Assembly (NCBI RefSeq): GCF_001431425.1
Contig: NZ_LDJG01000024.1
Location: 22,989-86,988, forward strand
Direction of reading: 5' to 3'
DNA length: 64,000 nt
From: Stenotrophomonas nitritireducens
GTDB lineage: Bacteria > Pseudomonadota > Gammaproteobacteria > Xanthomonadales > Xanthomonadaceae
Part shown: one piece after another, positions 49,781 through 60,176 of the stretch
How the letters are laid out: each line of letters starts with the position of its first letter
How positions within the stretch are numbered: the first letter of the stretch is position 1
Notes under the pieces: generated by a model
What the model saw: the letters and a program-made list of their open reading frames with translations, nothing else
The model's database searches: none
What the model was told of the DNA's origin: nothing
Position numbers and translations under genes: made by a program

Positions 49781-51628
49781 TCACGGCCGCGGCACGGGAT
49801 CCACGCCGGCGGCTTCGGTGCCGCTAACGTACCGCAATCGCAGGCGCTGGCGCAGGTGATCCAGATTCGACTCCACGCCCAGCAGGCGCGCGCGTTCGGC
49901 CTCCGGCAACAGGTCCCGCAGCGCTGCGTCCAGCGAGCGCCGTTCGTCGCCCGCGGCCTGCGTGCGCCCGGCCACGTCGCGGCGGAGGACAGCGCGCTCG
50001 CGCTCCAACGGCAGGCCGTAGCCCTCGCCGGCCAGCATGCCCGGCGCCAGCAGCAGGCCGGCCTGCGCGAGCAGGCCGCGGACGCGCTCCAGCGCCGCGG
50101 CGTCGCCACCGCGCGCCAGCAGACTGCGTTTGAGCAGGTCGCGCACGCGCAGTTCGCCGCGTCGCCACGCCGCCTGCTCCAGCACCAGCAGGGCGGCCAG
50201 CACGCGTTCGTCGTCCGCGTCCATCCAGCGCCGGCGCTCGCCCGGCGGCAGCTCCAGCCATCGCTCCACATCCGCCACCGGCGGCTGCAGGCCCGCATGC
50301 ACCACCTCGAACAACTGCCGGTAGCGCGGCGCGTCCGATTCGAAGTAATAACCGGCTCGCACCGCCGCGGCGCGGTCGCCGGGCGACACCGGAACCGCAT
50401 CCCCGCCGCGCTCGAGGCGGCGCAGCAGGCCGACCGGCGTGATCGACGACAGCCGGCGCCCGGCCAGTCGCGGCACGCCGTCGTGCAGCAGCTTCCAGGT
50501 TTCCACCGCGCAGTTGTTGCTGACGAAGTAATAGCGGCCGTCATAGGTCCAGTGCACCCGCGCGGCCTGTTCCAGCAGCGCGGCGATCTCCTCGCGTCGC
50601 AACCGCAGCGGCACGGACGAAAGCCCGCGCAGTTCGACCCGGGTGTAGTCCTCGACCACGCGGTCCAGCGGCAGCACGAACAGGCGCGAAGGATACGAGC
50701 CGGTCAGGCCACGCCAGTTGGACAACTGCACGTCGCCGACGAAGGCGCGGAAGGACAGCACCCGGTGGTACTGCAGGTCCATCCGGCACGCCGGCCCCGG
50801 CGCGCGTCCTGGCGCGCAGACCACCAGCCGCAGCATGCTGTGGCCCCAGCGGCTCATCGGCTGGCCGTTGCCCTCGGCCAGCAGGTAGTCGACCTCGTAG
50901 ACGCGCGCCGGGTCCAGTTCCAGCAGGCCGGCCATGCCGTCCTGCGCGCCGGCTTCCACGAACGGCAACGCCGATGCACAGGTCGCTTCGGCCGCCGCCG
51001 GCAACGGCCCCAGCGCGGCGGCGAACCAGCGGTGCAGTGCCGGTCGCCGGCAGGCGTTGTCGGCGTCGAGCAGGTAGTGCTCCAGGTTGACCGCGAAGAA
51101 CTCGGCCGGGCTGTGCAGTTCGTACCGGTCGGGACTGCGCAGCAGGAAACGGTTGCGGCCGCGGCCCGGCAGCAGCGGTCGCACCTGCCACCCGGCCAGA
51201 TCGAGGAAGCGCGCATCGTGCGACCAGCCGCCCGCCACGGAGCGGTCCAGCGCATGCGCCAGTTCGTGGATCAGCGCCGCCTGCGCCCGCCGCCAGGCCG
51301 GCGTCGATGCGTCTGCCCCGTCGCCGGGCAATGCCGCGAGCAGGCGCTGGTCCAGGCCGAGTTCGCTGCCGCGCGCGCGACCGGCCACATGACTTGGCAG
51401 GTCGTCGCGCCAGCGCAGGCGCAAGGCGAGCGCCTGGCCGTCGCGCACCGGTGTTGGCAGGCGCACCAGTACCTGTTCGATCAGTTGCCGGCTGGCCTGC
51501 AGTTCCTGTGCGGACAGTCCATCGGCAGCGACCTCGATCCGCAGTGCGGCCTGCACCGGCGCGGCGATGGCCGCGCACAGCAGCAGCGTCCAGCAACGCC
51601 GGCGCCACCGCCGGCAGGCGGCGCTCAC
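49781..51628 (-). CDS. Exported DUF4105 protein with HExxH motif
   Basis: A 615-residue exported protein beginning at GTG 51628, which overlaps the stop of the preceding DUF2388 gene (GTGA), so synthesis is coupled. A signal peptide (LLLCAAIAAPVQA) is followed by a region with the zinc-metallopeptidase motif HELAHALD (about residue 120). Then comes the DUF4105/Lnb N-terminal-type domain: EVDYLLAEGNGQPMSRWGHSMLRL, LSFRAFVGDVQLSNWRGLTGSYPSRLFVLPL and FVSNNCAVETWKLL. The His and Cys in the last two blocks look like a papain/NlpC-like pair. The C-terminal 200 residues are Arg/Leu/Ala-rich helices. Peptidase or acyl-hydrolase activity in the periplasm is plausible but unproven. Confidence 0.82.
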   Translation of the reverse strand: MSAACRRWRRRCWTLLLCAAIAAPVQAALRIEVAADGLSAQELQASRQLIEQVLVRLPTPVRDGQALALRLRWRDDLPSHVAGRARGSELGLDQRLLAALPGDGADASTPAWRRAQAALIHELAHALDRSVAGGWSHDARFLDLAGWQVRPLLPGRGRNRFLLRSPDRYELHSPAEFFAVNLEHYLLDADNACRRPALHRWFAAALGPLPAAAEATCASALPFVEAGAQDGMAGLLELDPARVYEVDYLLAEGNGQPMSRWGHSMLRLVVCAPGRAPGPACRMDLQYHRVLSFRAFVGDVQLSNWRGLTGSYPSRLFVLPLDRVVEDYTRVELRGLSSVPLRLRREEIAALLEQAARVHWTYDGRYYFVSNNCAVETWKLLHDGVPRLAGRRLSSITPVGLLRRLERGGDAVPVSPGDRAAAVRAGYYFESDAPRYRQLFEVVHAGLQPPVADVERWLELPPGERRRWMDADDERVLAALLVLEQAAWRRGELRVRDLLKRSLLARGGDAAALERVRGLLAQAGLLLAPGMLAGEGYGLPLERERAVLRRDVAGRTQAAGDERRSLDAALRDLLPEAERARLLGVESNLDHLRQRLRLRYVSGTEAAGVDPVPRP

Positions 51629-51924
51629 AACGCCAGGATCTTCCGCGCCAGCGCCATGTCGCTGGCCTCGCGCGCAGCGGCGTCGCGCTCGCGCAGGTGC
51701 AGCAGGGCCGCTTCCAGCCAGGCGCCGCGGATGGCGCCCTCGCTGGCGACGAACGCCGCGGCATCGTCGCGCGCGTCCAGCACCACCTTGTCGTCGCCGG
51801 ACGAGCTGCTGCTGGAATGCGAGGACGCGCCCGCCGCCGATCCGGCGGTGGTGCCGGCGAAGCTGGAAGACAGGGCCGACAACGGCAGGACGGCCAGGGC
51901 AAGGAACAGGATCGGACGGATCAT
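51625..51924 (-). CDS. Exported DUF2388 protein
   Basis: A 99-residue protein with a signal peptide (MIRPILFLALAVLPLSALSSS). A Ser-rich stretch is followed by the family block DDKVVLDARDDAAAFVASEG, GAWLEAALLHLRE and ASDMALARKILAL, which I recognise from DUF2388 proteins of pseudomonads. Function unknown. It is coupled by a 4-bp overlap to the DUF4105 gene, a pairing I also recall from Pseudomonas, so the two products likely act together in the envelope. Confidence 0.85.
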   Translation of the reverse strand: MIRPILFLALAVLPLSALSSSFAGTTAGSAAGASSHSSSSSSGDDKVVLDARDDAAAFVASEGAIRGAWLEAALLHLRERDAAAREASDMALARKILAL

Positions 51925-51996
51925 CGGTGCGCGGGAATCGTGGAGCGGGAGGCAAGCATAACGGGCTGCCGTTCCCGGCGGCCCGCCGCTGCGCCC

Positions 51997-53385
51997 TCAG
52001 CGGTCGAACAGCTTGCCCGGGTTCATCAACCCCAATGGGTCGAACGCCTGCTTGACCCCGCGCATCAGCGCGATCTCCGCCGCATCGCGGGTGCTCGAGA
52101 GGTAGGGTTTCTTGACCAGGCCGATGCCGTGCTCGGCCGAGATGCTGCCGTGGAAGCGGTGCAGCACCTGCGCCAGCAGCTTGGTCACCTGCTCGCACTG
52201 GCCCAGGAATTCGGCGTCGGAGCTGTCCTCGGGCTTGAGCACGTTGATGTGCAGGTTGCCGTCGCCGATATGGCCGAACCAGACCACGTCGAACTGCGGA
52301 TAGGCGCCGCTGATCAGCGCCTGCGCCTCCTCCAGGAAGGCCGGCATCGCCGAGATGCGCACCGACACGTCGTTCTTGTACGGCCGGTAGCGCGCCAGCG
52401 ACTCGGTGATGCCCTCGCGCAGGCGCCACAGCTGCTGCGCCTGCGCCTCGCTGGCGCTGATCACGCCATCCAGCACCCAGCCCTGCTCCATGCAGTGTTC
52501 GAACGCGGCCAGCGCCGCGGCCTCGCCCGCCTCGTCGGCCGCGGCGTATTCGGTCACCACGTAGTACGGGTAGGTCTCGGCGAACGGATACGGCGCGCCA
52601 TGCGCGGTGACGTGGTGCACGGCGCGATCGGTGAAGAACTCGAATGCCTCCAGCTGCATCCGCTCGCGGAACGCGGAGAACACCTGCATCAGCACCTCGA
52701 ACGACGGCAATGCCAGCAGCATCACGTTGCTCGCCGGCGGCGGGTCGGTCAGCTTCAGCGTGGCCTCGACCACGATGCCGAGCGTGCCTTCCGAACCGAT
52801 CAGCAGCTGGCGGAAGTCGTAGCCGCTGGAGTTCTTGATCAGGCCCTTGTTGAACTCGAGCAGTTCGCCGTTGCCGGCCACGACCTTGAGCCCGGCGATC
52901 CATTCGCGGGTGTTGCCGTAGCGGATCACGCGGATGCCGCCGGCATTGGTGGCGATGTTGCCGCCGATCGAACAGGAGCCGCGCGCGGCGAAGTCCACCG
53001 GGTAGAGCAGGCCGTGTTCGCGGGCGGCGTTGTGCACGGCTTCCAGCGGCATGCCAGCCTGCACGGTCAGGGTGCGGTCCACCGCATTGAAGTCCAGCGC
53101 CTTGTTCAGCCGCTCCAGGCTCAGCACCAGTTCGCCGTTGGCCGCGACCGCGCCACCGGACAGGCCGGTGCGGCCGCCGGACGGCACCACCGCGACCTTG
53201 TGTTCATTGGCCCAGCGTACGACCGCCTGCACGTCCTCGACACTGCCCGGCAACGCGATGGCCAGCGGCGCCGGCGTCCAGCGCCGGGTCCAGTCGCGCC
53301 CGTAGTGTTCCAGGTCGGCCGGATCGGTCTTCAGGCGCAGCCCCGGGCAGGATTGCAGCAGGGTGTCCAGGCGCGGGTCGGTCAT
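51997..53385 (-). CDS. FAD-linked oxidase, probable D-2-hydroxyglutarate dehydrogenase
   Basis: A 462-residue flavoprotein of the GlcD/D2HGDH group. The FAD-binding PCMH domain is visible (VVPSGGRTGLSGGAVA, GSCSIGGNIATNAGGIRVIRYGN, LLIGSEGTLGIV), as is the C-terminal oxidase domain with the metal-binding HIGDGNLHINVL and SAEHGIG. It oxidises a D-2-hydroxy acid and passes electrons to a carrier. The gene is divergent from serA (197 bp apart); in Pseudomonas this partner is D-2-hydroxyglutarate dehydrogenase, which removes the D-2-hydroxyglutarate made by SerA. Sequence alone cannot exclude D-lactate or glycolate as substrate. ATG 53385 was preferred to an upstream frame extension. Confidence 0.9.
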   Translation of the reverse strand: MTDPRLDTLLQSCPGLRLKTDPADLEHYGRDWTRRWTPAPLAIALPGSVEDVQAVVRWANEHKVAVVPSGGRTGLSGGAVAANGELVLSLERLNKALDFNAVDRTLTVQAGMPLEAVHNAAREHGLLYPVDFAARGSCSIGGNIATNAGGIRVIRYGNTREWIAGLKVVAGNGELLEFNKGLIKNSSGYDFRQLLIGSEGTLGIVVEATLKLTDPPPASNVMLLALPSFEVLMQVFSAFRERMQLEAFEFFTDRAVHHVTAHGAPYPFAETYPYYVVTEYAAADEAGEAAALAAFEHCMEQGWVLDGVISASEAQAQQLWRLREGITESLARYRPYKNDVSVRISAMPAFLEEAQALISGAYPQFDVVWFGHIGDGNLHINVLKPEDSSDAEFLGQCEQVTKLLAQVLHRFHGSISAEHGIGLVKKPYLSSTRDAAEIALMRGVKQAFDPLGLMNPGKLFDR

Positions 53386-53582
53386 GGCGGCGGGGGTGCT
53401 CGGCAGGGGAAACCGGAAAGCCTGCCAGCCGTGGCGCGGCACGTCCAGCGGCAGCAGGCGGCGGCGATGGATTCAGCTGAAACTGTCGGGTTATCAAGAC
53501 ATTACCAGGTGTCGCAGTGCACAAGAGCCGGTCGCTTCTGGCATAGTCGGTAACTCCCTCCGCTCGCACAGCCGCCACCGCC

Positions 53583-54824
<1,242 letters not shown>

Positions 54825-54833
54825 GCCGCCGCG

Positions 54834-54904
54834 GCAGTGCCGGCCGCTGGCCGGCAACCGCAATGACGATGATCCCGAAGCTGCCGGCCAGCGGCCGGCA
54901 TTAC
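54834..54904. repeat. Inverted pair of SMAG-type hairpins
   Basis: Element 1 (54834-54856) reads GCAGTGCCGGCCGCTGGCCG and ends GCA; element 2 (54882-54904) is its near reverse complement, ending GGCATTAC. This is the TGCCGGCCGCTGGCCGGCA form of SMAG, distinct from the GCCGGGC and GCGGGGC types elsewhere here. The heads are GCAG and GTAA instead of GTAG. It lies between the convergent serA and Nudix genes. Confidence 0.8.
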
Positions 54905-54944
54905 CGGGACCGGACTGGAGGCAAGCCGCCCCTCTCGCGGGAGC

Positions 54945-55496
54945 TCACGCGGCGAGCCAGCGCCGCGCCATGCGCCGCAGCGATTCGTCCGCCTGCGCGT
55001 CGGCGGCGATGGCGGCAATGTCGCGCCACGCCAGTTCCAGCGACTCCTCGCTGACCACGAAACGCTCATCCGCCGCGGCACGCACCACGTAGCGCGCGTC
55101 GTAATGCCAATGGCCGGGCACCTGCCCGCGCTCGGGAATCCAGTGCCGGTCCAGGTCGAACGGTGTCCGCGTCTCCAGCCGCAGCCCGGACAGCCCCGAC
55201 TCTTCCTGCGCCTCGCGCAGGGCAACTCCGGCCAGGTCGCGGTCGCCGTCGGCGTGGCCGCCCAGCTGCAGCCAGCGTTCCAGCTTGCGGTGGTGGGTCA
55301 GCAGCACCCGCCTGCCGTCGGCGCTGACCAGCCAGGCACTGCCGGTGAAATGGCCGGCCAGGCGCGAGCGCGCGAACGGATCCTCGCCCCCCTCGTCCAG
55401 CAGCTGCAGGAACTGGCCCGCCAACGCCACGTGCTCCGGCACCCCCCGCGCATAGTCCTGCAGCGCGTCGCGCAGCTTCCCATCGTGTTCGAGCAT
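54945..55496 (-). CDS. Nudix hydrolase with an altered Nudix box
   Basis: A 183-residue Nudix protein. The box reads GGHADGDRDLAGVALREAQE followed by ESGL. The C-terminal REAQEES is intact, but the position normally held by the first Glu of GX5EX7REUXEEXGU is Arg, with Asp just before it. That could weaken metal binding or shift it to a neighbour. Substrate unknown. ATG 55496 was chosen; an in-frame ATG at 55535 adds 13 residues and cannot be ruled out, since neither has a good ribosome site. It is divergent from the first amino-acid permease gene. Confidence 0.85.
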   Translation of the reverse strand: MLEHDGKLRDALQDYARGVPEHVALAGQFLQLLDEGGEDPFARSRLAGHFTGSAWLVSADGRRVLLTHHRKLERWLQLGGHADGDRDLAGVALREAQEESGLSGLRLETRTPFDLDRHWIPERGQVPGHWHYDARYVVRAAADERFVVSEESLELAWRDIAAIAADAQADESLRRMARRWLAA

Positions 55497-55676
55497 GACT
55501 GCAGGCACATCCCTTCGGTCCGATCCGGCGCTCATTATCGCCGTCCATGCTGCACCTGCGCTTGTCGGTTTCCTTTGCCTTTGGCAAGGTAGGACGTTGC
55601 CAGCGGTTCAGCTTGCATCGTCCCTTACGCATCCCCGCCGATGCGTGGAACAACACCCAGGTCTGGAAAACAGCGA

Positions 55677-57155
55677 ATGCTCAAAACACTGTTGAGGGTC
55701 AAACCGGTCGAGCCGACCGCACACGTGGATGCCGGCGAACCGGTGGAAGGCAGCCTGCAGGGCGAAGCCACGCTCAAGCGCACCCTCACAGCCAAGCACC
55801 TGATCCTGTTGGGCATGGGCGCGGTGATCGGCGCCGGCATCTTCGTCATCACGGGCCAGGCCGCGGCCCACCACGCCGGCCCCGCGATCATGCTGTCGTT
55901 CGTGCTGGCCGGGCTGGCCTGCGCCTTCGCCGGCCTGTGCTATGCGGAGTTCGCGGCGATGATGCCGGTCTCCGGCAGCGCCTATTCGTACTCCTACGCC
56001 ACTCTGGGCGAGGGCATGGCCTGGTTCATCGGCTGGTGTCTGGTGCTGGAGTACCTGTTCGCCTCCTCGTCGGTGGCGGTCGGCTGGTCGGCCTACCTGC
56101 TCAGTTTCCTTACCAGCACCCTGCACCTGCCCTTCCCCGAGGCGCTGACCGCCGCGCCGATCGCCTGGGAAAACGGCCAGTTCGTCGCCTCCGGCAAACT
56201 GCTCAACCTGCCGGCGGTGCTCATCATCGCCGTGATCTCGGGGCTGCTGTACGTCGGCGTCACCCAGTCCACGTTCGTCAATGCGGTGATCGTCGCCATC
56301 AAGGTGGCGGTGATCTGCCTGTTCGTGGGTTTCGGCGCGATGTATGTCAATCCGGAAAACTGGACGCCCTTCATCCCCGACAACACCACCGGCGTTTTCG
56401 GCGATTTCGGCTGGAGCGGCGTGTTCCGCGCGGCCTCCATCGTGTTCTTCGCCTACATCGGCTTCGACGCGGTCTCCACCGCCGCCGGCGAGACCAAGGA
56501 CCCGCAACGGAACATGCCGATCGGCCTGCTCGGCTCGCTGGCGGTGTGCACCATCATCTACATCGTGGTCTGCGCGGTGATGACCGGGCTCATGCACTAC
56601 ACCAAGCTCGGCACCGACAAGCCGGTGGCCACGGCGCTGGAAGCCTATGCCAACCTGGCGTGGCTCAAGACCTGGGTCGAGATCGGCGCCATCGCCGGCC
56701 TGTCCTCGGTGGTGCTGGTGATGATGATGGGCCAGACCCGCATCGCCTACACCATTTCCCGCGACGGCCTGCTGCCGCCGATATTCGGCAAGGTGCACCC
56801 GAAGTTCCGCACCCCGCACCTGAGCACGGTGATCGTCGGCGTGGTCGCCGCCATGCTGGGCGGGCTGGTGCCGCTGAACGTGCTGGGCGAGCTGGTCGCG
56901 ATGGGCACGCTGCTGGCCTTCGCCACGGTCTGCATCGGCGTGCTGATCCTGCGCCGTACCCGCCCGGAAATGCCGCGCGCATTCCGCGTGCCGGCGGTGT
57001 GGCTGGTCGCGCCGCTGGGCGCGCTGATCTGCCTGTCCCTGTTCGCGATGGCCTTCGCCGCCCACTGGCTGGTGTTCGTGCTGTGGAACGTGCTGGGCGT
57101 CGCCATCTATCTCGGCTACGGCATGCGCCACAGCAAGCTGAACCAGAACGCCTGA
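55677..57155 (+). CDS. APC-superfamily amino-acid permease, copy 1
   Basis: A 492-residue inner-membrane permease with 12 or more predicted helices. It has the family opening LGMGAVIGAGIFVITGQAAAHHAGPAIM (helix 1, substrate-binding GAGIF), YAEFAAMMPVSGSAYSYSYATLGE and IVFFAYIGFDAVSTAAGETKDPQR, typical of the cationic amino-acid transporter (CAT/YhdG-like) branch. Substrate is unproven. ATG 55677 starts the soluble N-terminal segment; the frame is open further upstream without support. The neighbouring gene is a close paralogue, 61 bp away. Confidence 0.92.
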   Translation: MLKTLLRVKPVEPTAHVDAGEPVEGSLQGEATLKRTLTAKHLILLGMGAVIGAGIFVITGQAAAHHAGPAIMLSFVLAGLACAFAGLCYAEFAAMMPVSGSAYSYSYATLGEGMAWFIGWCLVLEYLFASSSVAVGWSAYLLSFLTSTLHLPFPEALTAAPIAWENGQFVASGKLLNLPAVLIIAVISGLLYVGVTQSTFVNAVIVAIKVAVICLFVGFGAMYVNPENWTPFIPDNTTGVFGDFGWSGVFRAASIVFFAYIGFDAVSTAAGETKDPQRNMPIGLLGSLAVCTIIYIVVCAVMTGLMHYTKLGTDKPVATALEAYANLAWLKTWVEIGAIAGLSSVVLVMMMGQTRIAYTISRDGLLPPIFGKVHPKFRTPHLSTVIVGVVAAMLGGLVPLNVLGELVAMGTLLAFATVCIGVLILRRTRPEMPRAFRVPAVWLVAPLGALICLSLFAMAFAAHWLVFVLWNVLGVAIYLGYGMRHSKLNQNA

Positions 57156-57216
57156 TTTTCCTCCGGCCGGCCATCGCGCCGGCCGCTCCTGCACGCACGA
57201 CGAGCGAAGACGCACC

Positions 57217-58662
57217 ATGTTCAAGCAATTGTGGGCCACCAAACATCCGCACGCCGCCCATGAGGAGGCCAACGGCCTGAGCCTGCGCCGCACCCTGGGC
57301 CCGTGGGGCCTGACCGCGCTGGGCATCGGCGCGGTGATCGGCGGCGGCATCTTCGTCATCACCGGCCAGGCCGCGGCCAACCACGCCGGCCCGGCGATCA
57401 TGCTGTCCTTCATCCTGGCCGCGGTGTGCTGCGCGTTCTGCGCCATGGCCTATGCCGAGTTCGCGGCGATGGTGCCGGTCTCCGGCAGCGCCTATACCTA
57501 TACCTACGCCACCTTCGGCGAACTGTCGGCCTGGTTCATCGGCTGGATGCTGGTGCTCGAGTACGGCGTCTCCGCCTCGGCGGTGGCGGTGAGCTGGACC
57601 GGCTATTTCCTCAGCCTGCTCAGCCATTTCGACATCCACCTGCCGGCGGCGCTGGTCAACGCGCCGCTGGACGAGAAGCTGCGCCCGACCGGCGCCATCG
57701 CCAACCTGCCGGCGGCCGGCCTGGTGCTGCTGCTGACCTGGCTCTGTTACGTGGGCATCCGCAAGTCCTCGGCGATGAACATGGCCATGGTCGTGCTCAA
57801 GACCGGGCTGATCGTGCTGGTGATCTTCGCCGGCTGGAAGTACGTGGACCCGGGCAACTGGACCCCGTTCATCCCCGCCAACGAAGGCCCGGGCAAGTAT
57901 GGCTTCGAAGGCGTGCTGCGCGGCGCGGCGATGGTGTTCTTCGCCTACATCGGCTTCGAGGCGGTGTCGGTGGCGGCGCAGGAATCGCACAAGCCGCAGC
58001 GCGACATGCCCATCGGCATGCTGCTGTCGCTGGTGGTGTGCACCGTGCTGTACATCGCCATGGCCGCGGTGATGACCGGCCTGGTGCCGTACAAGCTGCT
58101 CGGCACCGCCGAGCCGGTGGTGACCGCGGTGGCCGCACATCCGCAGCTGGGCTGGCTGCGCATCATCGTCGAGGTCGGCGCGCTGATCGGCTTGTCCTCG
58201 GTGGTGCTGGTGATGATCATCGGCCAGCCGCGCATCTTCATGATCATGGGCCGCGACGGCCTGCTGCCGCCGGTGTTCACCCGCATCCACCCGAAGTACC
58301 GCACCCCGCACATCAACACCGTCATCACCGGCATCGGCATCGCCCTGCTGGCGGCGCTGTTCCCGCTGGACATCCTCGGCGAACTGACTTCGATGGGCAC
58401 GCTGATCGCCTTCGCCGCGGTCTGCGCCGGCGTGCTGGTGCTGCGCCGCACCCATCCGGAACTGCCGCGCCCGTTCCGCATGCCGGCAGCCTGGCTGCTG
58501 TGCAGCCTGGGCGTGCTCAGCTGCATCGCCCTGCTCACCGCCATGACCCTGCACAACTGGATGCTGATGGGCCTGTGGACGCTGACCGGCTTCATCATCT
58601 ACTTCGCCTACGGCATGCGGCACAGCAAGCTCAATGCCGCCAACAAGGCCCGCAACGGCTGA
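57217..58662 (+). CDS. APC-superfamily amino-acid permease, copy 2
   Basis: A 481-residue paralogue of the preceding permease. Shared segments are nearly identical: IGAVIGGGIFVITGQAAANHAGPAIM, YAEFAAMVPVSGSAYTYTYA, MVFFAYIGFEAVSVAAQE and a C-terminus ending YGMRHSKLN in both. The N-terminal cytosolic segments differ. A tandem duplication is likely, with probable divergence in substrate. A strong hairpin (58692-58716) ends the pair. Confidence 0.92.
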   Translation: MFKQLWATKHPHAAHEEANGLSLRRTLGPWGLTALGIGAVIGGGIFVITGQAAANHAGPAIMLSFILAAVCCAFCAMAYAEFAAMVPVSGSAYTYTYATFGELSAWFIGWMLVLEYGVSASAVAVSWTGYFLSLLSHFDIHLPAALVNAPLDEKLRPTGAIANLPAAGLVLLLTWLCYVGIRKSSAMNMAMVVLKTGLIVLVIFAGWKYVDPGNWTPFIPANEGPGKYGFEGVLRGAAMVFFAYIGFEAVSVAAQESHKPQRDMPIGMLLSLVVCTVLYIAMAAVMTGLVPYKLLGTAEPVVTAVAAHPQLGWLRIIVEVGALIGLSSVVLVMIIGQPRIFMIMGRDGLLPPVFTRIHPKYRTPHINTVITGIGIALLAALFPLDILGELTSMGTLIAFAAVCAGVLVLRRTHPELPRPFRMPAAWLLCSLGVLSCIALLTAMTLHNWMLMGLWTLTGFIIYFAYGMRHSKLNAANKARNG

Positions 58663-58691
58663 GCAGCGACGCACCAGGCCGCGCATGACCG

Positions 58692-58716
58692 GAGCCCGGG
58701 GCGTTCCCCCGGGCTC
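58692..58716 (+). terminator. Hairpin terminator after the permease pair
   Basis: A perfect 10-bp stem GAGCCCGGGG/CCCCGGGCTC with a five-base loop, 30 bp after the stop, followed by TGCGTTG. Confidence 0.75.
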
Positions 58717-58756
58717 TGCGTTGCCGCCAACGCCAAACAAACCGGCACCGGCTGGG

Positions 58757-58762
58757 TAGAAT
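58757..58762 (+). promoter_or_regulatory. Putative -10 element of the mtn operon, very close to the start codon
   Basis: TAGAAT whose last base is seven bases before the A of the mtnB ATG (58770). A start of transcription at the usual distance would fall at or next to the ATG, giving a leaderless message. No Shine-Dalgarno sequence is present between them. Confidence 0.6.
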
Positions 58763-58769
58763 TGGCGGC

Positions 58770-59417
58770 ATGAACGCGCCCACTGCCCCTTACGACGCCC
58801 AGCGCCTGAGCGAACTGGCCCAGTTGTTGATCGACAACGTCCGCGAACTGGCCCAGGCCGGCTGGACGCCGGCCACCAGCAGCAACTTCTCGCATCGCCT
58901 GGACGACCGCCACGCCGCGATCACCGTGTCGGGCAAGGACAAGGGGCGGCTGGTCGAGGCCGACATCATGGTCGTGGATTTCCACGGCAAGGCCGTCGGC
59001 CGGCCGCTGCGCCCCTCGGCCGAGACCCTGCTGCACACCCAGCTCTATGCGCGCTTCCCGGAAGTGGGCTGCGTGCTGCACACGCACTCGCCGGTGCAGA
59101 CGATCGCTTCGCGCCTGTACGGCGGCGATGGCCACATCCGCCTGGAAGGTTATGAGCTACTCAAGGCGCTGCACGGCAACTCTACCCACGAGACTGCGGT
59201 GGACCTGAAGGTATTCGCCAATACCCAGGACATGGACGCGCTCGCCGCACAGGTGGAGGCCGAACTCGACCGGGCGCCGATGTGGGGTTACCTGATCGAC
59301 GGCCACGGCCTGTACGCCTGGGGCCGCGACATGGCCGAAGCGCGCCGCCACCTGGAAGCCTTCGAGTTCCTGCTCCATTGCGAGCTGGAACTGCGCCGGC
59401 TGCGCGCCGCCGGCTGA
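58770..59417 (+). CDS. mtnB: Methylthioribulose-1-phosphate dehydratase
   Basis: A 215-residue class II aldolase-fold dehydratase of the methionine salvage pathway. Zinc ligands appear in [10 protein letters not shown] and, further on, in [11 protein letters not shown]; the catalytic Glu lies in the [13 protein letters not shown] region. First of three salvage genes in pathway-related order (mtnB, mtnD, mtnC); mtnA and mtnP are not in the window. It may be translated from a leaderless message. Confidence 0.95.
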   Translation: MNAPTAPYDAQRLSELAQLLIDNVRELAQAGWTPATSSNFSHRLDDRHAAITVSGKDKGRLVEADIMVVDFHGKAVGRPLRPSAETLLHTQLYARFPEVGCVLHTHSPVQTIASRLYGGDGHIRLEGYELLKALHGNSTHETAVDLKVFANTQDMDALAAQVEAELDRAPMWGYLIDGHGLYAWGRDMAEARRHLEAFEFLLHCELELRRLRAAG

Positions 59418-59509
59418 AACGCTGCATTCGCCCGCCGCCTCGCTCCGGCGGGGGCAATGCCGTGCCCATGCCTGCTACCCTTTTTATCCCCACGCCCGGA
59501 GCCGCCGCC

Positions 59510-60064
59510 ATGAGCCGACTGCGCATCTTCAACGACACCGATCCCGCCACCCCGCTGCTCGACAGCCGCGACGGCCAGGTCATCAGCACCGAACTGAAGA
59601 AGATCGGCGTCACCTTCGAACGCTGGCAGGCCAGGCATCCGGTCGCACCGGGCGCCAGCCAGGAGGACGTGTTCGCCGCCTACCGCGAGGACATCGACCG
59701 CCTGGTCGCCACGCACGGCTTCAAGAGCGTGGACGTGGCCTCGATCGCGCCGGACAACCCCAACCGCGCCGAGATCCGCCTGAAGTTCCTCGACGAGCAT
59801 TACCACAAGGAGGACGAAGTGCGCTTCTTCGTCGCCGGCTCGGGCCTGTTCACCCTGCACGTGGACGACAGGGTCTATGAGGTGGAATGCGTCAAGGACG
59901 ACCTGATCTCGGTGCCGGACAGCACCACCCACTGGTTCGACATGGGGGCCGAACCGAGCTTCGTCGCGATCCGCTTCTTCACCGAGCCGGATGGCTGGGT
60001 CGGGCACTTCACCGGCACCGACATCGCGCAGCGCTTCCCGCGCTACGAGCCGGAATCCGCCTGA
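59510..60064 (+). CDS. mtnD: Acireductone dioxygenase
   Basis: A 184-residue cupin that oxidises the acireductone intermediate of methionine salvage to the keto-acid precursor of methionine (with Fe) or to off-pathway products (with Ni). The metal site is visible as [12 protein letters not shown] (two His and a Glu) with a further His in [10 protein letters not shown]. Length fits the family (about 180). ATG 59510 was chosen; an in-frame ATG about 42 bases upstream is less likely. It follows mtnB by about 90 bp. Confidence 0.95.
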   Translation: MSRLRIFNDTDPATPLLDSRDGQVISTELKKIGVTFERWQARHPVAPGASQEDVFAAYREDIDRLVATHGFKSVDVASIAPDNPNRAEIRLKFLDEHYHKEDEVRFFVAGSGLFTLHVDDRVYEVECVKDDLISVPDSTTHWFDMGAEPSFVAIRFFTEPDGWVGHFTGTDIAQRFPRYEPESA

Positions 60065-60176
60065 CCAGCGCTGCCCGCAGGAAAGGGATTGGCATGAGGG
60101 CGGCAGGGCGGCGATGCATCCACTGCCCGGCCCCCCAGCGCCCGCCTGCCACTCCACGGCTTCGCCGCCTCCCATC

